Shown here piece after piece: positions 44,869 to 57,000 of a stretch of DNA of 64,000 nt. Where the stretch lies: contig NC_134456.1 of the NCBI RefSeq assembly GCF_047948215.1, positions 80,466,515 through 80,530,514 on the forward strand, in the 5' to 3' direction. A program made the position numbers and the translations under genes. A model generated the notes under the pieces. The model searched no databases and had not been told where the DNA came from. It was given only the letters and a program-made list of their open reading frames with translations. How positions within the stretch are numbered: position 1 is the stretch's first letter; each line of letters opens with the position of its first letter. The stretch comes from Lycorma delicatula. Lineage: Eukaryota; Arthropoda; Insecta; Hemiptera; Fulgoridae.

Positions 44869-45507
44869 ATTTAATTATATAAATATAACTTCTAAATTTA
44901 ATTAAAAAAAAGACTTGTTTAATTATTTACTCACACGCCAGTAGAAAATCTCTGTAATTTTGTTTATTAAATTTTTCTGTCTGATAAGCTACGTGCCTTT
45001 GCATAAATTTAGAATTTTACATGTACGTATTTAATTCAATTTGCATACAATTAAATTAAATTAAAAATCCAACACTTGGTTACATTTAAATAAAATTAAA
45101 CATTGGTTAATTATTAAAAGAATACATTACAGAAAAAGGTTGACGTTAAAAATTAGTGGAATAAACATTAAAATTATTGTAAAATATTTTAACAATTCTG
45201 TGGAGTTTTTAATTTGAGATTATTTTAAATGTAGTCAGTATAATACTAGATTCAATTTGTTTCATTGCAATGTCGTGTTGACTAGTTAAATAACTACATT
45301 TTGAGATTTCCTTTAAGAGAAGTTTAACGGAATTATTTTATTCACGGATTTGACTTATTCCTATACATAATATTGAATTAATATTATAAATATGAATTTT
45401 TCTTTCAGGGGAACATTTTTTTCGTTTGGAGCATTTTTTAATTATCATTTAGTATAGTATTATTAATAATTAAATTTCTTTTAAATATCTAATTATTTAC
45501 TATTGAT
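44869..45507. other. AT-rich stretch, no gene seen
   Basis: Nothing recognised. Confidence 0.45.
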
Positions 45508-46928
45508 AGGAATATGGAAATAACACTCCCAGAATACTGGACGACTGGTGTAATCCATATAATCCTCCCGCTTAACAAAAAAAAGGAGATAAGACAAACC
45601 CAGACAACTACAGGGTGATAACGCTGTTAGACTACATGTATAAAATCCTCTCTAGTATAACCTTAAAGTTAAAAACACATTACAGTCCCAATTAGGGAAT
45701 ATCAAGGTGGATTTAGACCATATAGAAGTTGTGCAGACCAGATTCTTACATTGAAATTAATAATGGAAAACTTTAAGTAAACAAAAAGCAATTATTTATA
45801 ACTTTCATTGACTTTAAAAAGGCATATGATTGTATACATTGACCAACTTTGCTAGAGAACCTACGAAATTATGGGCTTCACCCAAAATTGGTAGAAATAA
45901 TAGAATTAACATTAATAGACACACAGTCCAAAGTTAAATTTAGAGGGGAGATGTCTGAGGAGATGTCCCTTCCCGATAAAGACTGGGTTGAGACAAGGTA
46001 ATGGATTTTCCCCACTGCTGTTAAATATTACACTGGATTACATACTTAAAATTTGGCAAAAGGAAAATCCCATTAAAACAATAATAGGAGCAGGTAAAAA
46101 TTCAATAAAAACTAATATATTAGGATTTGGTCTTACTAGCACTACATATGGAAGAGGTTAAAAAACAAATCACCAGCCTAGAAAAAATTTCCCAAAAGAT
46201 TAGCCTGAAAATTTCTTATGACAAGACAGAAATAATGGTCATGGATTCTCTCTGTATAAGCAAAATCAAAGTTAACGATAAGAAATAAAAATAGTTAAAC
46301 AGTTTAAATACTTAGGTGAAATCATTCTCTGTAGATTGAAGGAAAAACAAACATGGCAAAATAGAATAACTAAAATTAAAAGGGAACAAAGTCTAAATTA
46401 GCAAACATACATAAATGTCAATAAAATCTAAAATTCACCATTACAACACAGTAGTTCTTCCGGTGAGTTTTATGCTTATGAGACTATCATTCAGATTAAG
46501 AATGAAAGTAAAACGGACCAATTACTTAAAACAGAAAGAGGAATTATAAGAACTTTTTTAAATAAAAGTTATTAAAAGGATAGAGTCTGCCGAATAGCCA
46601 CAAATGAAACAGTCTACAAACAAGTCGATCCGATTCTCAGTACAATGAAAAAACGAAGGATTTCTCATTTTCCCCACGTATTAAGATTGCCTGAGAACCG
46701 AATTCTAAAACAACTGTTCACAAGGAATATTAACAAAAAACCTGTGGAAAATATGTTGGAGAAATCCAAAGAGATCTTCAAGAAATTGGCTTGAGGGTTG
46801 AGGACGCCTGTGATAAAATAAAAATTAACGAAGTGGATGTCACAGACGAGATCAGGAAGCAACAATCCGATAGAATGAAGAAATACTGGGATAATCGAAA
46901 TGCCAGACTAACAGAAATTCAAGACTAA
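45508..46928 (+). pseudogene. RTE-like LINE reverse transcriptase relic
   Basis: Readable order: LPEYWTTGVIHIILPLNKKK, NPDNYRVITLLDYMYKILSS (RT fingers), ITFIDFKKAYDCIH (first catalytic Asp, about 45812), LLENLRNYGLHPKLVEIIEL, KVKFRGEMSE, a TGLRQG-type segment (frameshifted), LLLNITLDYIL-like, then LLALHMEEVKKQITSLEK and KISLKISYDKTEIMVM. Where F-A-D-D should stand only GF remains before LLALH (about 46125), so both catalytic Asp residues are deleted. The C-terminus ends NEVDVTDEIRKQQSDRMKKY, WDNRNARLTEIQD, stop 46926. The arrangement fits the insect RTE-like group often annotated as craniofacial-development-protein-like. There are many frameshifts, and it is 5'-truncated. Confidence 0.82.
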
Positions 46929-47462
46929 TTGAAATATGGATCACTAACGTGGTCCAATGTGGCCTCACAAGTAAAAAAAAAAAGTATTATTAATTTAAAT
47001 TAGTAGATTTAGTATTAATAATGGTAATAATCCCTTTCGAATTAATAATTTAGTAAATTTAAAGTAAGTGTAATACACGCGCAGCATTTAAGTATAGATT
47101 GATCCTTTATTCTCTAATTTTTTTTCGTATATTGGAATGGGTTGCAAAGACTTTAATTTATAATTTCTATAAAACCTTACAATGTTTTTTGGTACTTTTA
47201 TATAAATACTAGTTTTATGGGTATTTTAAATATTATATAATTAATTTCTTATTACTGTATAATTGCAATTTTTTGGTAGTATTAGAACGTAATAAAATTA
47301 GCTGAAAAAAATTGTAACTGTAATATTTAATTAAAAAAATATTAAGAGTAATGGTTCAATATTCAATTTCCATTTTATGATATGGGTTTTTATTTTTAAT
47401 TTCATTACACACGCACAAGCCTCGCCGGGGCATAAGGTATCTTATCCTCAGAAAAAATGTTT
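46929..47462. other. AT-rich stretch, no gene seen
   Basis: An A-run at 46973-46982 may be the LINE's tail. Otherwise nothing recognised. Confidence 0.45.
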
Positions 47463-47515
<53 letters not shown>

Positions 47516-47526
47516 TATATATATAT
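47463..47526. repeat. (CG)n(CA)n(TA)n microsatellite
   Basis: A short GC run, about 20 CA units, then TA units. The frames at 47356-47589 (minus) and 47377-47562 (plus) translate it as Cys-Val or Thr-His repeats and are artefacts. Confidence 0.95.
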
Positions 47527-48149
47527 TCCCCCTTTTTTTTTGGAGGTCTTCGCAAAACTTAAACAACTATTCAAAATAAAAACATCCACTGGACAAATAT
47601 CCTATCTCAGTTCATTTCTTCTGAATGAAATTTGGTATATATTTACCCAACAAAATATTCTATAAAATGTTTGAAAAAATAGCGGCTACTTATATTTTTT
47701 AACCATTAATAACTCCGTTAATATTATTTGTATTCAATAATTCTTTATTGAATAAGTAGTTAAACCTTCTATTTTGAACAAAATGACACATCACTTGTTA
47801 AAATCTGTTAATAAATAGATGTGATATGGTTGTAATTGTTAAAATAGATAGGAAAAATTATGGGTGAATGCGTAAACTGTCAGACTGTATAACTTTTGCA
47901 ATCCACTTTAACAATTTACCACATCTTAGCTGTTTTTAGGTATATTGTATTCTGTGTAACTTAAAATTCATCTATCTGTATCTGTACTATTATACAAAAA
48001 GGAAGAAGGTTTTTCTTTTATCGGGATAAACAAAAAAAAAAAAACTACTCTATCAATCGCAACTAAGTTTTACCCATATTTCTTGGCATAACTGAGAAAG
48101 TTATTAGATATATTTCATCTCAAAAAATCTCTAAAATATATATATTTAC
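47527..48149. other. AT-rich stretch, no gene seen
   Basis: Possibly an old dispersed repeat (47600-47900) from its texture, but no second copy is in this window. Confidence 0.4.
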
Positions 48150-48548
48150 TAGTGGAGATTTTCCTGTTGATGCACAAGCTTTAATGAATAGAGTTAATGA
48201 ACTTTGAACTGAGAGCGTCTTGTCACAGTGTGAGCTGGGTTTGAACTGAATGATTCGAATCAATCGAATAATTAAAATTTAAAAAAACCAGAATTAAATT
48301 TACGTTAAATAAAATAATATTAAATAAATTAAAAAATCTCTGTTTAACAATAATGAGCATTCCTTGGGGACCGTGTGTGAGACTAGAGTGGAGGAGATAT
48401 GCAAGCACCTCGTGGGAGGCTAGTCCAATCATCACCATCAACTAGTAACTACCCGGATGCTCCTGTGGCGGTGTTTTGGAAGGTGGAGGTGCTCTTATAA
48501 TATTTCTGGAAACAATCATCCGATTTTCAAAATTCAAATGGGGTATTT
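48150..48548 (+). mobile_element. T-family element, copy 3
   Basis: Blocks gtggagattttcctgtt, aagctttaatgaa, gtgagctgggtttgaa, tgaatgattcgaatcaat, tgtgtgagactagagtgg, aatcatcaccatcaac, cttataatatttctgg, and the 15-base block gattttcaaaattcaaa near the end match copies 1 and 2 in order. Both terminal motifs (cgactgcc...) are missing, so it is truncated on both sides. The minus frame at 48223-48441 is a chance frame also seen in copy 1 (6361-6666). Confidence 0.75.
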
Positions 48549-48900
48549 TTAAAAGGTTGGAAGCTTACTTTTGCATGCATCAGGTACACTATCGATCAAA
48601 CAGATTACGGTTATTTTGAGATGTATATATATATATTTAAAATTTGCAGGATACATTCGCGTTATGCCAGGGAAGCTACCGACCGAGACCCCAGCTCCTT
48701 TGAAGTTTAAGATATTAAAAATATTCATAATTTCTTCATACCAAGAAAGGTGAAGTTGTGAATTAACGATATTCATTAAGGAAAAATTAGATTAATCCTT
48801 TTACTTCATTATTATATTCTTTTATTTTATTTTATTTTTTATCAATTTTTCTCGTCAAAGGTGTACGTGTACTTTAGTTACCGTAATTATTATTATTCTT
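48549..48900. other. AT-rich stretch, no gene seen
   Basis: Two frames on opposite strands (48549-48776, 48571-48753) overlap; neither has a motif. Confidence 0.45.
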
Positions 48901-48944
48901 CATTCATCTCATCCTCTGAAGTAATGCTTAACTGTGGACTCGGA

Positions 48945-48977
<33 letters not shown>
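48901..48977 (+). repeat. SINE-B 3' end with 29-base poly(A)
   Basis: cattcatctcatcctctgaa, gtaatgcttaactgtgg and actcggaggtt, followed by 29 uninterrupted A residues (48949-48977). Only the tail of SINE-B is present, so the copy is strongly 5'-truncated. The long pure A-run suggests recent insertion. Confidence 0.82.
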
Positions 48978-48979
<2 letters not shown>

Positions 48980-49079
48980 ACTATTATTCTATCTTTTGTA
49001 ATTTATTTTCTTTTTCAGGATTATATAAAGCCTGAATATTATAATTATTATTTATCAGTATCATTCTCACAACCATAAG

Positions 49080-49345
49080 GATAACGTACAGTGCGAGAGT
49101 TCATGTGGTGGAGCACTCTGGGTAGATGGGTATGGCGATGGAAGCAAGCTCAGCGGGTGTCCAGGGCCCCGGTCATCCTGGAAAATTGGGAATGGCGAGG
49201 AAAGTGAGCTCTACATCCATGGGGTAGGTTCTTTAGCGACGGATGGTCCCGAGGAGGCTCTGAGTTGGCTCTGGGATTCACCTGGGCTGAGCTGACCTCC
49301 GACGGTCCAGGTTCTGGCTAGACGGCTAGTATATATATGAAAATA
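49080..49345. repeat. GC-rich island, unassigned
   Basis: About 265 bases of GC-rich sequence between AT-rich flanks, with loosely repeated words: gggtatggcgatgg and gggaatggcgagg, agcaagctcagc and agtgagctctac. It ends next to a short (TA)n. This resembles the end of a retroelement with a simple-repeat tail, but no other copy occurs in the window and no protein can be read. Confidence 0.4.
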
Positions 49346-50214
49346 AAGAAATAAGTTTTCAATATTATCTTTAATATTTTTCTGACGGTTATTACCTCCA
49401 AAAATCCGTAAAGATTTATAAACTTTTTGTGATAATATCTAAATTATATAAAAAACAATAAAACGAAACAAAAAATAAAATAAAAATTAGCTATTTTACA
49501 AGACATTTTGCCAAACCTCCTAGGCTTTTTATGGATGAAAAATACATTGCATATTAAACTGGTCATTTCTGTGTCAAAAAAATTAACCATATATAAAACT
49601 TTTCAAATAATATTTCAAAAGCTATCAGAATTAATTATACTAATGCTTACCAGAGCCGTAATAACGGTTCACATTAATAAGATTAAGACAGTAATTATTT
49701 TTTTTTTAATGTAAACTAAAAACTCATTCAAAAATGATTTTTTTTTTGAAATGTTATATATATATTACCACGCAGACATTGCAATGGGAAATGCGTAAGA
49801 TTAACAGTGTAATATTTAAAAAGAAAGGGAAGTAATGTAAAAAAGGGACTTATCTTGAAACGATGCTCATAAAATATGAAAAGATATAATAAATAACCGA
49901 CAGACTCATTGGACACTCCAGTGGCTGTCTGTGGGTCTGATTAATATTCATGGATCGCTTATCTAACTGTCTGTAGTTGTTCTGTATGTTATACAGAATT
50001 TATCAAGAAGTGAACATTTATTATAAACTAGTACGTATAATACAATTTGATATAGTGTACTGTTTCTAAATAAAATTTGAATATTCAAAAATTTTCTTTA
50101 TTTTATTCAACTTATAGTATTTTGTTTAACATTAAATTCTCTACAAGTTTTGTTTAAAAGGTTAATGTGTTTATTTACTCATATAACAAAGTTATTGTAC
50201 ATCAAACTAAAAAA
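49346..50214. other. AT-rich stretch, no gene seen
   Basis: Nothing recognised; frames at 49508 and 49728 are Ile/Phe/Lys-rich. Confidence 0.45.
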
Positions 50215-50545
50215 AAACAGGATTTTTTTACCCCAACTTACTGGTTTTCATCCATATTTCTAAAACAAATACTACAGATACGGTTCTCAAACCTATTTTA
50301 TTCGATTTTTCAGTCAAAAACAATAAAAAATCATTAATTTTGCTCCTTAATTAACGTTCTAAAATTTTTACTATATGCTCATTTCAACGGAGTAGCTGAA
50401 ATCTGATTAAATTCTTTCACTAGCTGTAATTTTCAAACGAAGCAATTTAGGTCATATGTTTTATATGTACGTTTTTCATTACTTTTATTAGTAGAATTGG
50501 TTATGAAAGTTCTGGGAGAACTTCGTGATACACCCCTGCATATGT
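50215..50545 (+). repeat. Z-family repeat, copy 3
   Basis: acggttctcaaacctatttt, attcgatttttcagtcaaaa, ccttaattaacg, ttctaaaatttt, catttcaacggagtagctg and aatctgattaaattcttt match copies 1 and 2 in order, with more divergence toward the ends. Confidence 0.55.
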
Positions 50546-51062
50546 TTAATAATTATTTATTTTATTATAGATATATTATCTTCAACTTTTAATCCTAATA
50601 TAATTTACAGTCATTAAGTTTGGTTATTAATGTTTGTTTAATAAAGTGGAACTATTCAGGTGATTGGAGGATGATAATTGAACTACAGGGAGGACGGCGG
50701 TGGGGAAATAATTGTATAGTTATGGGATTTCCCATACCATGAGCGATAGATAAATACTGGAAAAACGGGAGAAACAGTCGTAAAAGTAGTGTTCTGGGAG
50801 GTAAAAATTCTGTAGTTTGGGTATGTTTACTACATAAATAAAAATAATAATATTTACTCATGTACTGATTGGTTGTGAGAAAGCCGAATCCAGTGTTGTT
50901 GGAAATTTCTTTGTCTGTATATTTGTGCAGGATTTGAAAAATTAAGTCTCTTTTTGGCGGTACTTCTTGTAAACTTAGATAGATTTTGTTAAATTTTATT
51001 ATTATGTTTTTAACTTCAATTTATTTTTGTATTGCATTTTATATAGTTTGTGTTTAAACACA
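50546..51062. other. AT-rich stretch, no gene seen
   Basis: A minus frame at 50652-50861 has no motif. Confidence 0.45.
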
Positions 51063-51860
51063 AACTTTTGGCTGTCTGGTCGCCAAATGTACTTGGTGTA
51101 CCGAGGTGTCTTCGAGAGTATGATCGCATACGCGGCGCCAGTTTGGGCGCACAGGTTGGATAGAAATAGAGCACTGCTTCTAACTTTAAGGAGTGCCCAG
51201 CGCAGAGCCTTAATTGTATGCACTGGTGTTTTTAAAACAACCTCCTACGAGGCTACTACCGTATTGGGAAAGGCTCTCCTAATCGATTTAGTGGTGAAAG
51301 TTCGAGCAGCCATGTGGAAGTTGCGAAGAGGTTGGGAAACCGAGGTATTTGGGATGCGGTTTCGGGCCGGGCTAGAACCGGAACGAAACGGCTATCACAA
51401 TGCACCGGGTCTAAATTTCGAACAGTTGCCCATTTCCCGCCTGCAGAAGAGGCTTTGGAGCCTCGCGATGGAGGCATGGCGGCATGAATGGCACACCACG
51501 ACTAACGGAAGATCTCTGTATAGATTTATACAGGATCTGGGGGGATCGTATGCCTCGAGTTCATTTTTAAGAGCGGCGGGTGCCCAAGTGCTCACCAACC
51601 ATGTGAATTTGATGCAATATCTGTTCAGGTTTCGCCTAGCGGCTGATGAGGTGTGTGTCTGCGGGGAGGTCCATTCGAACGAACATCTAATATTTAACTG
51701 CCCTGCTATTGGGGGGGCCACAGACCGAGCCACCCTGGAACTTAGAGGTCAGGGGGAAAACTGGCCGCTCATAAACGGCGAGTCAATGTGGCGTGAGCCG
51801 CATTGTCGGACCGTGTGGGAGTTCCCCGATGAGGTTGCGATGTTCAACCGTCATCGTTAG
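51063..51860 (+). pseudogene. R1-like LINE ORF2 C-terminus, open but truncated
   Basis: About 265 codons without a stop, entering at LSGRQMYLVYRGVFESMIAY, then AAPVWAHRLDRNRALLLTLR (thumb region after RT), VVKVRAAMWKLRRGWETEVF, LPISRLQKRLWSLAMEAWRH and the zinc-binding motif CVCGEVHSNEHLIFNCPA (C-x-C-x7-H-x4-C, about 51650-51705), ending at 51860. R1-type ORF2 proteins are about 1000 residues, so only the last quarter is left. Endonuclease and RT catalytic residues are missing and it cannot move itself. The intact frame indicates a younger copy than A. The ATG at 51027 lies outside the similarity and is not a real start. Minus frames at 51002, 51256 and 51395 are shadows. Confidence 0.88.
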
Positions 51861-52101
51861 ATTGTTTAATTTAAATGGGATTTATTGATTCCTGTAGCGT
51901 GTCTGTGGGAAGTCTTCCTTGAAATAATGGCTGCCATCAGCCAGTAATAAGCTCCAAGCGCTTTAAATGGTGGACAGGCACTAGCTGGCAAACAGCGACC
52001 GAGGCGTGGCGGCTTAAATTACCGTCTTTTTAACTTATAACTTTTTTAGTTTTAAATTGTAACAAGGGTTGCGCCTCCCCGATCTAGTTTTAATGTGACA
52101 A

Positions 52102-52158
52102 GTGAGTGGTAGGGACACATAAAGCGGGTGCTGTACGGCACCCAGCTTAACCACTCAC
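52102..52158 (+). repeat. conserved 3'-UTR hairpin, copy B
   Basis: Outer stem gtgagtggt (52102-52110) with accactcac (52150-52158); inner stem gggtgc (52126-52131) with gcaccc (52138-52143), extended by gc/gc past a one-base bulge. Copy A has gtgagcgg/ccgctcac, where a T-A pair has become C-G. Confidence 0.78.
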
Positions 52159-52305
52159 GCAAGATAGGAGCTCACTAGGAGCATTAGGAATAACGAGGTA
52201 TCAAATCTGTTTTTGAGGCACAGTAGCCGTTATTTGGCACGGAACATTTGGTCTAAGCTCTAGGGCGAGCGAATGGGGCGGTGGCGGGAGAGATGCCAGC
52301 TAACC

Positions 52306-53126
52306 AATAGTTTGTGTTTACGCCAACGCGTAAAGTTATTTTATTCCAATAAATTCAAGGTTATGGTCGAGTCTTGTAGTTTACAGGCTTGGTAAATTTA
52401 TTTCGCATTTTTCTAAGGCTTATCATACGTGTATTTTTAAAATAGGTTGTTTGGGTTTGTTTTCGATATCATTTCTCTCGGTGCCAGTTTGACTTACTAT
52501 TGCATCATCATATTGGTGTCAGCTATAAACTAGAATTGCTAATTTTAATTATTTAATGATAAGTTTGTTGTTCATAAATCAGGAAAGGCCAGTGCCAATA
52601 ATAAGATTGTTGTAATTTATTTTTCTAAGTTAAATGACATTTGTTCATTGCTAATTTTCATTATTACAGAATATGTCAGTAATTGCAACAGTTTTCCAGT
52701 TACACTATTTTTATTGATGTTATGTTTATAAGTATCTAATTGTAAAAAAGGTGTTTTATATTCATTTGTGTTTCAGGCTTTGTTTAATTGTAGATTCTCA
52801 AAACTATTATTTGAAAAATGTCTATTTTCTGTATTTGTTATGTATTATTATAAGTTATGTTTATTAAGTATTATTAAGTTATGCTTATTTCATAATTTCT
52901 TTTAATTTTTTAAGGTTATGATTTAACATCAGTTCAGTTGTTTTCTTTCTAATTAAAGTCCAATTTCTTTTGGCAAATACGAGCTGTGTGTTCTTTTATT
53001 TTTGTTAACTTTACTCAACAGTTTGTAACCTAACCAATGAAATTAAAGAAACGAATGAAAACGTGTCTTGAGTTAAATTTGTATAAACAATAATATCCAA
53101 ACAAAAATTTTTTTAATTGCAACTAT
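52306..53126. other. AT-rich stretch, no gene seen
   Basis: Nothing recognised. Confidence 0.45.
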
Positions 53127-53155
53127 TTTATATATATATATATAATATATACAAT

Positions 53156-53208
<53 letters not shown>
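53127..53208. repeat. (TA)n microsatellite
   Basis: Two TA tracts (53127-53150 and 53161-53208) interrupted by acaataa. Confidence 0.95.
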
Positions 53209-53211
<3 letters not shown>

Positions 53212-53379
53212 ACATATCTTACCCTTTTTTCTCTTCATTGAAGCTTTTATACTGATTTCATAAGAAAGCTACTTATTGTAATGGGTACCATCTGACTTCA
53301 GGAATATTTTTACATATCTTCGCATTTCACATCCTCCAGACCCCAAAACCATAGTCAGTTCAAAAGTTTATATATATAT

Positions 53380-54000
53380 TTCACTTTCTTGTGGACACGA
53401 TAATTGTCGTAATTTTGCGCCAATCACTTTCAAATTGTTCCTTAAAAATAACTCGTTCCAAAATCTCGGTTGAGTTCGTTAACGACCGAAATCGGACCAA
53501 CGGGGTGGAAATAGGGGCTTTTTCGAAAAAAATATCGCTATAACTTTCTTATTAAGTAAAACATCGAGTTCGTTTAAAATTCCTACTATTCTTTGGATAA
53601 GGACCTAAAAATTATGTAAGTAAAGTTTTATGATATCACCAACAATTGGTCCAGGAGGTGGAAAAAATTGGGTTTCGAAGACAAAAAAAAATCATACCTC
53701 TCTTAATAGACACAGTATCAAATCGGATTAAAGTGTTTTTAGTCTTTTAAATATTACCTAAAAGTTTTGCCTGAAACAATTCTTGATATGACCAAACCCT
53801 TATGGCAAGGAATGACCAAAATTTTGCTGAAATTGTAAAATGGGGGCCTTGTCGTACGCTAAACATGTGAAACATTTTTCACATGCAACCATTGTCGAAT
53901 TGAGTAAATTTGAAATTTTTCTTAACTTTAAGGTGGAAATATTTTTTATTCCCTACTTAGCACAGGTGAAATCTACCTCCGCCTTCCGGCGTGCCAAAAG
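53380..54000. repeat. probable old dispersed repeat
   Basis: More balanced composition than its surroundings, with words such as ttcgttaacgaccgaaatcg and gctataactttcttatt. Its texture resembles the Y and Z repeats, but no second copy is in this window. The frame at 53840-54028 has no motif. Confidence 0.3.
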
Positions 54001-57000
54001 GTATTTTTTTATCACTACTTGTTCGTAGAAGCAAAACATACAAACAACATAAAACAACAAATAGTAGACAAATAAACAGAAATAACTAGGCAAAATCCGG
54101 AGGATTTTTCATTGGAGTTTTAAGACATAGTAACATTTTGTAAATCAATTTTTGTTTAGTAAAATTTCTTATATTTGATAAAATTCAACTAATTTAAAAT
54201 TATTTTATTACAAACGATTAATAATACAGATTTTATTATAAGTTTTTATTCTTACATCGCAGGAATTATTTTCCTTTTGTTAGAAAGCGTTGTAAAATTG
54301 TTATCATCAAATAACTTTTTACAGCAAATTTCTGTATTTCTTATCTCTCAGTCCACTCTCCTTTATGTTTATAATTTGCGTTTGATTATAAAATCTTAAG
54401 ACTGACTTTCCAGTAATTAAAAGATTTTACTTTTAAAAATAATTGACTTACCTTCTTCAATCTGTAAATCAATTCGTACTAAGTCACATACTACACCGAT
54501 GGGATTTACAATGGAATTATCTACAATAATATAAAACATTATTTGCTCTAACGTATCATTATCAGCAGTTGAGATTAAACTTTTTATTAACAAACTTATA
54601 ATAGTCTCATTCAGATTTCAGACGATGTTGCTTTAAAATTAGTTATTTGTAATGAATATATACATTAAGCTTTTCTCCAAATAAATTTTAATGAACATTT
54701 TTTTAGCTGTAACTTTTATACCTTATGAAAAAACATATTGTGTGTTATCTTCGATGTTATTTAAATATATTAAAACCAGTTGTATTTATTTATGAGCTGA
54801 TTGAACCAAGTTCACTTTTACATACGCGCGCGCAGAGACAGAGAGACAGAGTTAATCACACACTAACAAAACCAACTTTAAATTTCATCGTACTGAAATA
54901 AAGGAATAAATAAAAAATAAGGGTAAGTAAATTGTTGTGTTTAATTATAAGTCAAATCTGTTTAAAGAAAAATTGAAAAGTATTCCCTTTAATAATTTTT
55001 ATTACGATGCTTGAAGTTTATTTTATTTTAAGCTGTGTTCTAAATGTTAGGAATAGCCGTCCATTTTTTAATAATGAAAATTTAGCATTCAATTAATAAT
55101 AAAAAAGTCAGTATTTTTTTATATAAAAGAAAAATATTAGTGGATATTAAAATGAAAGGCTTGAATAAGTATTTATTTGTAGAGAACCTATTAAATTTAT
55201 AAATTAAATTATAATTTTTAATGGGAATGAACAAATTGAGACTACTTTTCAAAATAGGATTATAAAGAGCATTTCATTCTCTTAAAATATTTAAAGTACT
55301 TCAGGAGTAAAATTTCTCATCATTCTAAACGTGTTATCTAACTTTTAAATGCTTCTGATGACAGATCAGTTTAAGAAGATTATGTAGATTGCGCGCGCGT
55401 GTTCGTGTGTGTAAATATATTACACGCATGCATATGTGTGTATTTTTTGTTATATATCTGAACATTAACCTCAATTTTGATTGCTTTCTTAACGGAAGGG
55501 AATGAAAAATTTTATCTCTGCCTTTTGCAGTATATCTCATAAAAAATGAATGTCTTTTTAGTCGGGGTCTTCTCTGCTACTTATTACATTCCCCGTTCAT
55601 TAAAAATAAATTATCGCAACATCTACCTAAAAAAAAAAACAAGTTTAGATGATTTTTATTTAAAATCTAGCACCATTTGCATTAAAAAGTTAATGTAAAT
55701 TTATGAAAACGTTAACATTCTTGAACTTATGCTTTTTCCCCTATTATACAAAACTGGATTTATTTATGAAATATTTACCTATAGTATTATTGTATTTATT
55801 TACTTATCTTTAAGAAAATTTCTCGGTCATAAAAATAAAGGAAAAAAATTTAAATTTTATTGAAACCTTATTTCAAATTATTTTTTTTTTTAACTTTTAC
55901 TTCATTGTTAATGTATAAAGGAACAGAAAAATTATAGAGCTTTATCTTTCAAACCAATTGACGCAGGAAAAATATACAACACAAAATTAACGATTAGTTT
56001 TTTAAACAAACATAAAAATAATCAATGAAAATAAGTGAATGAACGAACCATCGTTTTTCATCTGAAGTGTTTTGGGTTCGAATACCATTAATTTTTTACA
56101 AGAAATAAATTTTCATTAATCATATTCCTAAACATAAGCTTTTAGAATTTCTGAGATGGAATAATGAAAATGAATCAACACTTATTAAAAATGCTTAATA
56201 CATTGTTGAAAAATGCCATTTGGTAAGGTGACAGATACAGACGATTATAACATCATCTTCTTTTAAATACAATATAGCCAATATTAAGTGTAATAATCAA
56301 TACATAACAGGCTTATTAAGGAAAAGTAAGGAATAAAGTCGTTTTTCATTACCCTCTTCAAAACTCCAAATTTAAACTTACATATCAACACGCCAAAATA
56401 GTAGCGGTATTCTGCCCTATTTAATCTTAATACAATATCATAATGAAGTAATACTTTTCTTCAGTAAGTCTGGATATTTTCTTTGAAAAATAAAAATAAA
56501 ATAAATGTGATGCACCTTTAACTCATCGCAAGATTAAGAATGTCTTCCTTCTTCTTTTTAGTCTTATCAGTAAGGTCTTGGAAGGTTGTCCTGTTTGGTT
56601 TATTTTTGGTTTTCGACCAGTTGCCTTGGCGTGTAAAAATGAGCACTTTTTAGAAATTCGAATGATCATACATATTTTTGTAGGATATACTGTGAGAACA
56701 CTCTATTGAAGTACTATGCTGTCTACGTATATTTTCACTCAGCTATAATCGCATCTGCCGCATATTTAGTCACAATCTGAATATGATGACGAAATTAGTC
56801 TTTATCAACAACTTTCAGCTTGGTTCAGAAAGTTTATCAATTCAGTTACTCACTTTTTACTCTACAATCATTTATTATAATAAGTAGTGAACATTTCCTT
56901 ATGAACATGCTTTGAAAAAAGTATTTTTCTTAAGAAACGGACGAGAGAGCGTGATTTTTTTTTTGGCATGCAACAAAGGTTTGTTATAAGTGCCTGGAAG

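Larger units (their letters stand above)
51063..52305 (+). mobile_element. R1-like LINE, copy B, 3' end with UTR
   Basis: A 5'-truncated R1-clade LINE: the end of the RT ORF (51063-51860) plus about 440 bases of 3' UTR. The UTR ends around gaatggggcggtggcgggag and agatgccagc, the same ending as copy A. Blocks shared with copy A include tggctgccatcagccag, tggtggacaggcac, ggttgcgcctcccc, and the paired gtgagtgg/ccactcac stems. After about 52305 the copies diverge, which sets the 3' end. No A-tail is visible. Confidence 0.88.

Noticed and set aside
47356..47589. Cys-Val and Thr-His repeat proteins on opposite strands
   Set aside because: Direct translation of the (CA)n microsatellite.
51256..51733. 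Minus-strand frames inside the R1-like copy B
   Set aside because: Antisense to a clear RT C-terminus and zinc-finger frame.
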